Shown one piece after another: positions 12,422 to 20,078 of a stretch of 23,373 bases of DNA (the first letter of the stretch is position 1; each line of letters begins with the position of its first letter). A program made the position numbers and the translations under genes. The notes under the pieces are model-generated. The model worked only from the letters and a program-made list of their open reading frames with translations, had not been told where the DNA came from and did no database searches. This stretch comes from an uncultured Eggerthellaceae bacterium. Lineage in GTDB: Bacteria > Actinomycetota > Coriobacteriia > Coriobacteriales > Eggerthellaceae. Location of the stretch: positions 1 through 23,373 of the forward strand of contig CAJURX010000016.1 in NCBI GenBank assembly GCA_910589125.1, read 5' to 3'.

Positions 12422-13572
12422 GAGGTGCCTCCCTGAGCGGTGCCGGACTGAGGCATGCTTTCCGCATCGGGGGTGCTCGTCATCGTCTGTGCGCCTATGC
12501 CATGCCCGCATCGTGGGCAGAATCGATACTCAGTGGGCATCTGGGTTCCGCACATGCCGCAGAATCTTTGCTGGAGGAAGTCTTGCACCGCCTGCACGGA
12601 GGCTGCTGCCGACTGCGCAGGGGTTGACGCAGGTTGCCCAGGAGCGGGTATGGGTTTCCCTGGGATCGTGGTAGGCCGTTGGTTGATTCCTGTATCCAGA
12701 GTTTGGGCGATCCCGGTGAAGGCATTGCCGACGCCAGCACCCATGCCGAAGCCCATTCCCATGCCCAGCCCTGCTCCCATCATAGGGGCCGCCATCGACC
12801 CTTCGTTCGTTGCAGCTCCTTCCAAGGTGTCGAAGGAGCGTTCTTGCACGTAGGTGTATCCGATGATGTCCATCTCGGCCTTCTTTGCGAGTGCGTTGCG
12901 AAGGCGTACGACTGCGGGATCGTCCTCGGGTATGCTGATATCGTTGACATAGAAGTTCGGCAATGCGATGCCGTACTCTTCCATGGTCGGTGCGATGCGC
13001 TCGCAAATGAATTGGGAGAGCTCATCTAGATACATGCTCATGCTGAGGACGTCGATGCCCCTCTCCAAGATGAACGTCGAGATGGCATCTTTTGCTCTCG
13101 TGATATAGAGTCCGCGGAAATAGTTCTGGATATCTCGTTTCGTGAATGTGGGAAGCGTGCCTACGAGCTTGACCAAGAACATCTTTGGATCGTCGATGCG
13201 CAAGGCGAACTGTCCGTTCGAACGGACGGGGACGAGGATGCCGAATGTCGGATCCTGTATCTGGATCGGAGTAGGGGTCCCCCATTTGACATCAAGGTTG
13301 AATACCTTGTTGATGAACCATACCTCAGCCTTGAACGGGGAATCTCCACCGAAAGGCAGATTTACGAGTTGTTCGAGGAAAGGGATGTTCTTCGTGCTCA
13401 GGGTATGTCGTCCAGCTTCGAATACATCAAGCGCTTGTCCGCCCTTGAAGAGGATCGCTTGCTGAGACTCATTCACGATGAGCTGCGTCCAGGTGCCCAA
13501 TTCGTCATCGGGGTGCTTCCATGCGAAGACGTCAGGATCGCCATCGTATTTGATCACTGAGACAATGGCCAT
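12418..13572 (-). CDS. SPFH-domain protein with zinc ribbon (YdjI-like)
   Basis: A 384-residue protein starting at ATG 13572 with GAGGTGA upstream. Residues about 1-250 match the SPFH/virion-core-type family of B. subtilis YdjI: MAIVSVIKYDGDPDVFAWKHP, then LIVNESQQAILFKGGQALDVFEAGRHTLST. Next comes a Gly/Met/Ala-rich hinge (GAGLGMGMGFGMGAGVG) and a Pro/Ala linker. A zinc ribbon CGMCGTQ...CPRCGHG lies near residue 345. YdjI is known to recruit a PspA-type protein to the membrane; no PspA homologue is in this window. As first gene of a four-gene operon it probably scaffolds the following membrane proteins. A perfect palindrome lies upstream. Confidence 0.87.
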   Translation of the reverse strand: MAIVSVIKYDGDPDVFAWKHPDDELGTWTQLIVNESQQAILFKGGQALDVFEAGRHTLSTKNIPFLEQLVNLPFGGDSPFKAEVWFINKVFNLDVKWGTPTPIQIQDPTFGILVPVRSNGQFALRIDDPKMFLVKLVGTLPTFTKRDIQNYFRGLYITRAKDAISTFILERGIDVLSMSMYLDELSQFICERIAPTMEEYGIALPNFYVNDISIPEDDPAVVRLRNALAKKAEMDIIGYTYVQERSFDTLEGAATNEGSMAAPMMGAGLGMGMGFGMGAGVGNAFTGIAQTLDTGINQRPTTIPGKPIPAPGQPASTPAQSAAASVQAVQDFLQQRFCGMCGTQMPTEYRFCPRCGHGIGAQTMTSTPDAESMPQSGTAQGGTS

Positions 13573-13608
13573 GTGGCTTCACCTCCGAGCGTTCCCTTTG
13601 CAACGTTT

Positions 13609-13628
13609 CGGCTTCAAATATGAAGCCG
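13609..13628. promoter_or_regulatory. Perfect palindrome between divergent SPFH operon and xre gene
   Basis: CGGCTTCA (13609-13616) and TGAAGCCG (13621-13628) form a perfect 8-bp inverted repeat with a 4-base AATA centre. It lies 37 bases from the SPFH start and 32 from the regulator start. Its size and place fit an operator for the small Xre protein acting on both promoters, which is inference. Confidence 0.5.
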
Positions 13629-13659
13629 CAGGCCCAAGTCTAGCACATAGGCTTTATGG

Positions 13660-13875
13660 ATGGATATCAATCAGAAACGGCTGGCTCTGGGGCAGGCCAT
13701 ACGCGCTCGCCGTGAGGAGCAGGGGCTCTCGCAAGAGAAGCTCGCCCTCATGGTGGGGAGCAGCAAATCCCACATCTGGCGCATCGAGACCGGACGCGTG
13801 GGCGTGGGGATAGACGACCTGTCTCGCATCGCTGACGCCCTTGGCGCTGAGGTCCGCAGCCTCATCTCGTTCTAG
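13660..13875 (+). CDS. Small Xre-family DNA-binding regulator
   Basis: This 71-residue protein is almost entirely a helix-turn-helix domain: LGQAIRARREEQGLSQEKLALMVGSSKSHIWRIETGRVG, with the recognition helix around residues 31-45. It would bind DNA as a dimer; there is no extra sensor domain. No clear ribosome site precedes ATG 13660. It is divergent from the SPFH operon, with a palindrome between, so it is the natural candidate repressor of that operon and of itself. Its stop overlaps that of the convergent MerR gene (13872-13875). Confidence 0.85.
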   Translation: MDINQKRLALGQAIRARREEQGLSQEKLALMVGSSKSHIWRIETGRVGVGIDDLSRIADALGAEVRSLISF

Positions 13876-14912
13876 CCCGCATCCTCTTCCACTGGCATCA
13901 GCTCGAGAATGCTCTGCGTCCGCGCAAGCACGCCGTCATCCAGCTTGATCGTGCCATTGGGGTCGAGGTAGCCGCGCAGTTCCTCATCCTCCAGGATGTT
14001 GCGCATGTAGCCTAGCGTGGATGTGCAGAGCTCCCGGGTGCCTTCTGTGAGCGCAGCGTCGCTGTTGCCGAGCAGGCTGCCGAAGATGTTGCGCGCGAGG
14101 ATGCGCGCTGCTTCGATGGCGGCTATGACATCGGTATCCGCCAGCTTCGCCACTTCTTCGATGCGCCCTTGCGCTTCGAGTATCAGTCGCTTCATATATA
14201 CATAGAATGCCGACATCTGGATGGTTGCGCTCGTGAGCTCGTCTCCGATGCCCTCGGCAAGCGCTGGCAGCACGGGGTCGTCCTCGAAGATGGCCCAGAA
14301 TCCGAGATAGCCCAACCTCTCCATCGGTGCGATGTTCTCATCCCACCACGTGAGGTATCGATCGATCTGTTGTTCGACCCCTCGGAATCCGTCTGCCTCG
14401 CCAAGCGTCACCAGGTCATGCACGATCTGGGAGAGCTCCTCTACCATGCGGTCGATGTCCTCATCGGTGGCGCTTTGCAGGCGCTCGATCCCGATCCGGT
14501 ACGTCTCGGATGCGCGTGCGGTATCAGCGAACGCATCGATATCCGTAGGGCCTTGGAGCAATCCGGTGTAGAGCTCCGTGTCGGTGATATCGATGAACTT
14601 CGCGAAGAGGATGAGGTTGCGCACGTGGGTCTCCTTTCGCCTGAGCACGTCAATCTGCTCTTCCAGGATGCTGTGGATATCCGCGTCCTCATCTCCCAAG
14701 ATGCGCCCGATATCACCAAGGCTGAAGTCATAGGCCCGCAATGCGACGATCCATCCCAGCTCGTCGATGTCCTCATCGCGGTAGAGCCGTCGATCGTTCG
14801 CCACCTCGCCCGTGCGCAGCGGATGCAGCAACCCTCGCTTCTCGTAATCTATGAGCATGTCCCTGCTCACACCCGTGAGCTCCATGACCTCTTTGACGCC
14901 GTAGTGCCTCAT
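13872..14912 (-). CDS. MerR-family transcriptional regulator with large helical effector domain
   Basis: A 346-residue protein starting at ATG 14912 with AAGGAGGTGG upstream. Residues 1-70 are a MerR winged helix: YGVKEVMELTGVSRDMLIDYEKRGLLHPLRTG, then RLYRDEDIDELGWI. A dimerisation coil (ILEEQIDVLRRKETHVRNLILFA) follows. The remaining 230 residues appear helical, with WWDENIAPMERLGYLGFW, and may bind a ligand; no known effector family is recognised. Its promoter has a 19-bp spacer, as MerR-regulated promoters do, which suggests autoregulation. The divergent lipoprotein gene at 15083 may be a second target. Confidence 0.85.
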   Translation of the reverse strand: MRHYGVKEVMELTGVSRDMLIDYEKRGLLHPLRTGEVANDRRLYRDEDIDELGWIVALRAYDFSLGDIGRILGDEDADIHSILEEQIDVLRRKETHVRNLILFAKFIDITDTELYTGLLQGPTDIDAFADTARASETYRIGIERLQSATDEDIDRMVEELSQIVHDLVTLGEADGFRGVEQQIDRYLTWWDENIAPMERLGYLGFWAIFEDDPVLPALAEGIGDELTSATIQMSAFYVYMKRLILEAQGRIEEVAKLADTDVIAAIEAARILARNIFGSLLGNSDAALTEGTRELCTSTLGYMRNILEDEELRGYLDPNGTIKLDDGVLARTQSILELMPVEEDAG

Positions 14913-14935
14913 TGATGACCACCTCCTTGGTGGGG

Positions 14936-14966
14936 AGTGTAAACTTTGGGGCAACCCTCAGGTCAA
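14936..14966 (-). promoter_or_regulatory. MerR-type promoter with 19-bp spacer
   Basis: On the minus strand TTGACC (14966-14961) and TACACT (14941-14936) are separated by 19 bp. The spacer contains an imperfect dyad GAGGG...CCCC. Overlong spacers with a central dyad are the hallmark of promoters bound by MerR proteins. It drives the adjacent merR-family gene. Confidence 0.6.
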
Positions 14967-15082
14967 GAGGTATCTTCGCACCAGAGGGAGAAGCACCTCA
15001 TGCGCATTTGGAGGGACGATCGAAGCATGAGGATCATCGGGCGTTGCCGGAGCAAGGCAACGGAGGAGAAGGGGGAGAAGAG

Positions 15083-15586
15083 ATGAAGAAGATGGCGACC
15101 ATCGTAGTGGCGGGTGCTGTTGCTGCTGTGCTGCTGGCAGGATGCAGCTCGGGGGGAGATGTTGAGCGATCATCAGGCGAACCAGCAAGCGAGGCATCGA
15201 GCCAGGCAGCTCAAGCGGAGAACAGGGGAGCACCCTTGAACCTTGATGGCGAATGGGTCCAGACCAACAGCGAATCCGCCGACAGTCGACAGGAGGCGGT
15301 CATCGAAGGAGATGCGATCACCATCTATTGGGTGAGCGATGGTGGGGAGACGAGGTCCCTTTACTGGGCGGGCACCGTGGTAGAGCCGGTTGATGTGACC
15401 GTCCATGATCCCTATACATGGGATTCGGTGAATGATGTGGAGCAGACGAGCAAGGCCATGCTCGCATCAGGAGATGACACCAAGACCTTCACCTATGAGA
15501 ATGGAGAGCTGATCTACGAGGCATCCGCCATGGGTACCACGAAGAGCGTGCACTTGGAGCGCATGCCGAAGGAGGACGCGGCCTAG
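15083..15586 (+). CDS. Small exported lipoprotein
   Basis: A 167-residue protein starting at ATG 15083 with GGGGGAG upstream. The signal peptide MKKMATIVVAGAVAAVLLAGC gives a standard LAGC lipobox with Cys21. A Ser/Glu/Ala linker is followed by what looks like a mainly beta domain: LDGEWVQTNSESADSRQEAVIEGDAITIYWVSDGG. This resembles the lipocalin-like or copper-resistance-like small beta domains of many Gram-positive lipoproteins. Function is unknown. It is divergent from the MerR-family regulator and may be under its control. Confidence 0.8.
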   Translation: MKKMATIVVAGAVAAVLLAGCSSGGDVERSSGEPASEASSQAAQAENRGAPLNLDGEWVQTNSESADSRQEAVIEGDAITIYWVSDGGETRSLYWAGTVVEPVDVTVHDPYTWDSVNDVEQTSKAMLASGDDTKTFTYENGELIYEASAMGTTKSVHLERMPKEDAA

Positions 15587-15729
15587 GGGCTCGCACTGTC
15601 GAGCGCGGTCCCTCTTGGCGGTGCCAGCGAACGTGGAGGGGCCCGCATGGCGCAACTGAGCGTTGCTTGCCAGAGGACCCTCCTTGCGTGAGACTGGGAT
15701 CGATGATCAGGCAGATGAAAGGATCTCTC

Positions 15730-16191
15730 ATGGCCATGAAGGATGCGATCGCGCAGATACGCGCCGAGCAGAAGCTCACCCAAGAGGAGATGGCGCGCGA
15801 CCTGTATGTCACTCGGCAGGCTGTATCACGTTGGGAAACGGGTGAGACGCAGCCCGGCATCGACATGGTGAAGCTGATCTGCGTCACCTACGGTGTTCCG
15901 CTCGAGCGCTTCTTCGACATGCCCATAGAGTATTACTGCCAGTGCTGCTCCATGCCCATCGGGGATGCGGAGCTCCATGGGACCGAGGCGGATGGCCGCG
16001 CGAGCGAGAGCTACTGCAAATGGTGCTATCAGCGTGGTGAGTTCACCGCTCAAGATGTGGACATGGACCAATTCATCGAAGCTACGGCGCAGATGGAGGC
16101 TGATGCCCTCAACATCTCGCGTGAAGAGGCTGTGTCTCTCATGGCTACGTTGTTGCCGCATTTGAAGCGGTGGAAAGAGCAGGACGCATAA
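15730..16191 (+). CDS. Xre-family regulator with C-terminal zinc ribbon
   Basis: A 153-residue protein. ATG 15730 is chosen because GAAAGGA lies just upstream; the longer open frame to 15667 has no such site. Residues 3-60 are an HTH_3 domain (IRAEQKLTQEEMARDLYVTRQAVSRWETGETQPGIDMVKLI). Residues about 76-105 carry cysteines in YYCQCCSMPIG and YCKWCYQRGEF. This is the pattern of the putative zinc-ribbon domain found in many Clostridia and Coriobacteriia next to HTH domains. A helical tail ends with LLPHLKRWK. It is a cytosolic DNA-binding regulator; targets unknown. Confidence 0.88.
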   Translation: MAMKDAIAQIRAEQKLTQEEMARDLYVTRQAVSRWETGETQPGIDMVKLICVTYGVPLERFFDMPIEYYCQCCSMPIGDAELHGTEADGRASESYCKWCYQRGEFTAQDVDMDQFIEATAQMEADALNISREEAVSLMATLLPHLKRWKEQDA

Positions 16192-16244
16192 GGCGCGGAT
16201 GTGGCCGCATTCGGCCGTGCATGCAGGACGCAGGTGGTCTTCGT

Positions 16245-16267
16245 GGGGCGCACGTCCTGTGCGCCCC
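16245..16267. terminator. Strong hairpin between convergent genes
   Basis: GGGGCGCAC and GTGCGCCCC form a perfect 9-bp stem around a 5-base loop. It lies between the ends of the Xre/zinc-ribbon gene and the 63-residue gene. T-tracts are short on both sides (CTTCCT on the plus strand), so it is a probable but not canonical two-way terminator. Confidence 0.6.
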
Positions 16268-16281
16268 TTCCTATAGGTGAG

Positions 16282-16473
16282 CTAGTTCATGCCGAAGAGG
16301 TGCTTGATGCTGTCGCGGAAGCTGTTCGCGTGCTCGCTGGCGCTGTGATAGCATCCCTCGCCGCACCCGAACGCCTCGACCATGTGCTCGGGCTGGCTCG
16401 CGTCGATGGCGCGGCCGACGTGTTGGTCGAGTTCGAAGGCGTTCGCCTTGGCAGCGATCAGGTATGCATTCAT
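16282..16473 (-). CDS. Small hypothetical protein (63 residues)
   Basis: It starts at ATG 16473 with GAGGAG well placed. The sequence MNAYLIAAKANAFELDQHV and the ending SFRDSIKHLFGMN look like a compact alpha-helical protein. A central CGEGCYH segment has two cysteines and a histidine that could bind a metal. Family not recognised. The good start site and the hairpin just past its stop make it a credible independent gene. Confidence 0.6.
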   Translation of the reverse strand: MNAYLIAAKANAFELDQHVGRAIDASQPEHMVEAFGCGEGCYHSASEHANSFRDSIKHLFGMN

Positions 16474-16562
16474 GGTGGGCTCCTCTTTCGTTCCAGTGTG
16501 CGTTCGATCCCCAAAAGATGGTGAGCGCGAAGCCTATCAGATCGCCCTTCATCCATGTAACC

Positions 16563-16593
16563 TTCAACGTACGGTATTTAACATAGATATAAC
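16563..16593 (+). promoter_or_regulatory. Candidate promoter for the ornithine cyclodeaminase-like gene
   Basis: TTCAAC (16563-16568) and TATAAC (16588-16593) with a 19-bp spacer in an A/T-rich patch that stands out from its surroundings. The start codon is about 70 bases downstream. The long spacer weakens the call. Confidence 0.35.
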
Positions 16594-16661
16594 AAAGGGC
16601 ACTGCGCTAGAGTGAGCGAGCGCAACCAAGGGCGTGCGCATCACCGAACGAGGGAGCGAGC

Positions 16662-17900
16662 ATGGCGATGAACAGCGATCGGCGCGTCTACGAGGACATC
16701 GAGGCTGAAGGGCATCTGGTCGATTCCAACATCCTCTCGCGCATCATGTCCGGCATCGTGGAGCTGGAAGGCGAATTCGAGGTCATGTCGTTCCAGATCG
16801 GTCGCGGCAACGAGAATCCTTCCACCATGACCATGCGCGTGTTCGGTCGCGATGGCGATCATCTGACCGAGATGCTGCGCATGCTGCATGGCCTGGGCGT
16901 GGTGCCTGCTCATCCTGGGAACGTGAGCGTAGAGCCAGCGCCCGCCGATGGTGTGTTCCCCGAGGGCTTCTACGCTACCACCAATCTTGAGACGCTCGTG
17001 CGCATCGATGGTCTGTGGTATCCCGTGTGGGGTACTGAGATGGACTTGGGCATCTGCGTTGATGTCGAGGCGAAGCGAGCGTGGGGCGTGCCCATCTCTC
17101 AGGTGCGCAAGGGCGACCCCATCGCCGTTGGTCAGGTGGGCATCCGGGTCTCATCCCAGGAGCGCCTGCGTGAGAAGGAGGAGTTCGAGTTCATGAACTC
17201 CACGGCCAGCAGCGAGAAGCCCAAGGCGCAGATCATCAGGCAAGCCGCATCTTTGCTGCGCGAGGTGCGCGAATCCGGGCAAGCCATCATCGCCGTGGTG
17301 GGGCCAGCGGTGATCCATACCGGGGCTGCTGAGCATCTGAGGCGGCTCGTGCGTGCGGGATACATCAGCGTGCTGTTCGGCGGCAATGCGGTGGCCACCC
17401 ATGACATCGAGTCGGCGCTGTATGGGACCTCGCTTGGCATCGACATGCAAACGGGCATCCCCGTACCCGGTGGGCATGAGCACCACCTGCGGGCGATCAA
17501 CCGCATCCGTGCTTGCGGTGGTATCCGCCAAGCGGTCGAGCAGGGCGTGCTCACCGACGGTCTCATGCATGCTCTGGTGGAGACGGATACACCCTACGTG
17601 CTGGCTGGTTCCATCCGTGATGATGGGCCGCTGCCAGACGTCATCACGGACACGATGAAGGCTCAAGAGACCATGCGCCCCTGGTGCCAGGAGGCGGGTG
17701 CGTGCCTCATGATGTCGACGATGCTGCACTCCATCGCCACGGGTAACCTGCTCCCTGCCTCAGTGACCACGGTCTGCGTGGATATCAATCCTGCTGTCGT
17801 CACGAAGCTGTCGGACCGGGGGAGCTTTCAGACCATTGGCATCATCACCGATGTGGGCCTATTCCTGAAGCAGCTCGCAGATGAGCTCGATTGCTCATAG
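16662..17900 (+). CDS. TIGR00300-family enzyme, archaeal ornithine cyclodeaminase-like
   Basis: A 412-residue protein starting at ATG 16662 with GAGGGAG upstream. It belongs to the LOR/SDH-domain family (TIGR00300). The N-terminal domain has YEDIEAEGHLVDSNILSRIMSGIVELEGEFEVMSFQIG and the C-terminal NAD-binding domain has VVGPAVIHTGAAEHLRRLV and the GGNAVATHDIESALYGTSLG signature. Archaeal members convert ornithine to proline with loss of ammonia, and cyanobacterial relatives are fused to arginine dihydrolase. The likely role is therefore a cytosolic NAD-dependent step in arginine/ornithine breakdown. The specific activity here is inferred from family knowledge, and no other arginine gene is nearby. 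Confidence 0.85.
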   Translation: MAMNSDRRVYEDIEAEGHLVDSNILSRIMSGIVELEGEFEVMSFQIGRGNENPSTMTMRVFGRDGDHLTEMLRMLHGLGVVPAHPGNVSVEPAPADGVFPEGFYATTNLETLVRIDGLWYPVWGTEMDLGICVDVEAKRAWGVPISQVRKGDPIAVGQVGIRVSSQERLREKEEFEFMNSTASSEKPKAQIIRQAASLLREVRESGQAIIAVVGPAVIHTGAAEHLRRLVRAGYISVLFGGNAVATHDIESALYGTSLGIDMQTGIPVPGGHEHHLRAINRIRACGGIRQAVEQGVLTDGLMHALVETDTPYVLAGSIRDDGPLPDVITDTMKAQETMRPWCQEAGACLMMSTMLHSIATGNLLPASVTTVCVDINPAVVTKLSDRGSFQTIGIITDVGLFLKQLADELDCS

Positions 17901-17997
17901 GGGCGCAGCTTGCCTGCATCCGTTGGTCGTCTGACGGAGCTGGGCGCATGTGAAGCGCACCCCCTGCACGATCATCAGATGCTCGTCGTCGCGTCCA

Positions 17998-19032
17998 TCA
18001 CCTGCACGCGCGCAGGTGGTCCTTCATCTCATCGGTGATGCGGCGGCTCTCCACGGATTTCTGGATGGCCTTGCGGCGCGTCCACTCATCCAGGAGCGCA
18101 TCTTCGCCTGAGCGCTCAAGATAGGGGAGGGCTGCTCGCTCCTGCTTCGCCATGGCCTCGGTGAGATACCACGCGCGCATCATGTCCACGTAGTAGATGT
18201 CATCCTTCGATGCTGGCTGCTCTGCGGTGTTGGGCATCCGCGTTCTGGCGACCATCTCCAGGAATCGCGGCTCGAAGCGCTCATCCATGAAGTGATGCAT
18301 CAGGATGCCGATCCCGAATCTGATCGTGTAGCAGTGGTCCGTCGCGAGCCATGCCTCTACCCGCTCGAGCGTGTCTGCGGGTCGCTTCGCGAAGACGCTC
18401 GTGGGAAGCTGGTCGCACGTGGCCCAGTTGTCCACGTAGGGGAGGAAGGCATCGTAGAGCTCGATCGCGGCGTCGTAGTCGCGCTCGCACCCGATGACGA
18501 ATGCATGCAGTTGGTTCTCCTCGAAGAGGCGGTGGGGGAGCGCCTTGGTGAATGCGTGCACGTCGTCCCTTCGAGCCAGCTCCTTCGCGATGCGTCGGAG
18601 CGCAGGCGTCCTCACGCCCACGATGGACTTCGCCTTCACTGAGGGGATCAGCTTCGCTTGGAATGCCTGATAGCCAGCATCTATGTTCTCTGAGAGGCTG
18701 CGACATGCGAACTCGTGTGCGGTGTCGATGCCGAACCCAGGCAGCTCTTGGCATAGCACATCCTCGAAGGGGTGCTCTGCGGCCTTCGCCAGCAGTGCAT
18801 CCTTGCGGTCGCGCGGGAGCTGCTTGAAGAGCGCTTCGGCGCTCATGGCACGCTCTTTGGAATGGAAGCGGGCCTGAGCGAGCAGGCTCACGGGCGCATG
18901 TGACTTCGTGTACTTGGCACCAGTGCCCGCCTGGTGGGCAGCGACGCGCGCAGCCACGTCAGTGGTGTAGCCGGTGTAGAGGCTCCCATCTCCGCATTCC
19001 AGGACGTAGAGATAGTGCTCGAAGGGGTGCAT
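17998..19032 (-). CDS. GIY-YIG nuclease domain fused to AlkD-like DNA alkylation repair domain
   Basis: A 344-residue protein starting at ATG 19032 with AAAGG upstream. Residues 6-75 are a GIY-YIG domain of the small YhbQ/UPF0213 type (HYLYVLECGDGSLYTGYTTDVAARVAAHQAG, with conserved Tyr19, Gly21 and Arg29). From about residue 105 a HEAT-like AlkD/DNA alkylation repair domain follows, with KAKSIVGVRTPALRRIAKELAR, ENQLHAFVIG and YVDNWATCDQ. AlkD proteins excise bulky or cationic alkylated bases. The nuclease domain could nick at or near the resulting abasic site, which is inference. The fusion is continuous in frame with no stop, so it is not two genes. It is a single-gene unit. Confidence 0.88.
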   Translation of the reverse strand: MHPFEHYLYVLECGDGSLYTGYTTDVAARVAAHQAGTGAKYTKSHAPVSLLAQARFHSKERAMSAEALFKQLPRDRKDALLAKAAEHPFEDVLCQELPGFGIDTAHEFACRSLSENIDAGYQAFQAKLIPSVKAKSIVGVRTPALRRIAKELARRDDVHAFTKALPHRLFEENQLHAFVIGCERDYDAAIELYDAFLPYVDNWATCDQLPTSVFAKRPADTLERVEAWLATDHCYTIRFGIGILMHHFMDERFEPRFLEMVARTRMPNTAEQPASKDDIYYVDMMRAWYLTEAMAKQERAALPYLERSGEDALLDEWTRRKAIQKSVESRRITDEMKDHLRACR

Positions 19033-19163
19033 GCGGCGCTGCCTTTCCGTGCGAGGTGCCTGACCGGAGCCGAGTGGTAGCGGTCATCTGCTGAGAGTGA
19101 GAGTATAGAACCAATGCGCTCGGCTTGCGGCGGCGGGCACGCGCGAAGGCGCGGCAGAGGCCG

Positions 19164-20039
19164 CTACAGCCCCACCGTCAGATGGATCATGTAGAACTGG
19201 AAGCGCATGAGGAAGATGCCTGCCAGCATGAGCAGCGTAGCGGCAAGGGGGAATCTGATGGGTGCCTCACCCTCCCAGGTGATCGTCTTCGCACCGAAGG
19301 CTATGGCGCTCGCGCCGAGCAGCGCGAAGAGCACGATGGAGGGACCGAAGAGCGGCGCTTGCTCGGCTCCCGTAGCCAGCGCGTTCCCGAGCTCAGGGAG
19401 CAGGAAGGCCCAGAGCACATAGGCCACGATGGATGCCATGAGCGCGACGATGGCGATGATGATGAATGCGCGCCCCAGCGCGTGCCCTGGCGTGTAGAAG
19501 CGGGCCAGCCTGAGCCCCAGCAGCGCGAGGAGCGGACCTCCCGTGAGGGCGTTCAGCCATGTGGTGATGGGGGTGTAGGGCGTGTTCCAGGTGATGATGG
19601 TGCTGGCGTCATACGCGAGCGAGATGGCTGCGACGAAGCCGAGGCCCAAGAGGGAGATGATGGCAGCCGCGATGCGTCGAGCGGTCAGGTGCGCGATTCC
19701 CTCGGAGAAGGCTGTGAGCCAGAAGATGCCCGCAGCGCCGAGGGACACCGCGCCGCATACCACCTCGTTGGAGAGAGGGCTGCGTCCGAATCCCGTGATG
19801 ACGTACAGCGCATTGGAGGGGGTCCCCAGATGCGTGGCTGATGCGATGAGCCCGATCATGGCCACGAAGATGGGAACGCAGAGGAATCGGTCGAGCTTCT
19901 GGCGTGCGGCCGGCTCCATGGCATCCCCTCGGGCGATGAGGGGCAGCGCCATGAGCACATATGCCACGGCTCCAGCAGGGGCGAGCGTGGTGAATAGCAC
20001 CAGGGTGATCTCATTGAGGGCGGTCGCCAAGCTATCCAC
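19164..20039 (-). CDS. Second DmsC-type membrane anchor
   Basis: A 291-residue protein that starts at GTG 20039 with AAGGAGGA upstream. It has eight or nine hydrophobic spans and belongs to the DMSO reductase anchor subunit family (DmsC). It shares with the first anchor of the operon the segments LFTTLAPAGA and HLGTPSNA, then GFGRSPLSNEVV and LLMLAGIFLMRFQFYMIHLTVGL. Such anchors oxidise menaquinol at the membrane and pass electrons to DmsB. It sits after the chaperone gene, at the end of the operon. It could serve another catalytic subunit encoded elsewhere or be an alternative anchor; both are inference. Confidence 0.86.
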   Translation of the reverse strand: MDSLATALNEITLVLFTTLAPAGAVAYVLMALPLIARGDAMEPAARQKLDRFLCVPIFVAMIGLIASATHLGTPSNALYVITGFGRSPLSNEVVCGAVSLGAAGIFWLTAFSEGIAHLTARRIAAAIISLLGLGFVAAISLAYDASTIITWNTPYTPITTWLNALTGGPLLALLGLRLARFYTPGHALGRAFIIIAIVALMASIVAYVLWAFLLPELGNALATGAEQAPLFGPSIVLFALLGASAIAFGAKTITWEGEAPIRFPLAATLLMLAGIFLMRFQFYMIHLTVGL

Positions 20040-20078
20040 GGCTCCTCCTTCCCATGTGCGTGCGCGAGGGGTGCATCC

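Noticed and set aside
15587..15729. Possible terminator or RNA between the lipoprotein and the Xre/zinc-ribbon gene
   Set aside because: No stable hairpin with a T-tract found; only scattered GC-rich sequence.
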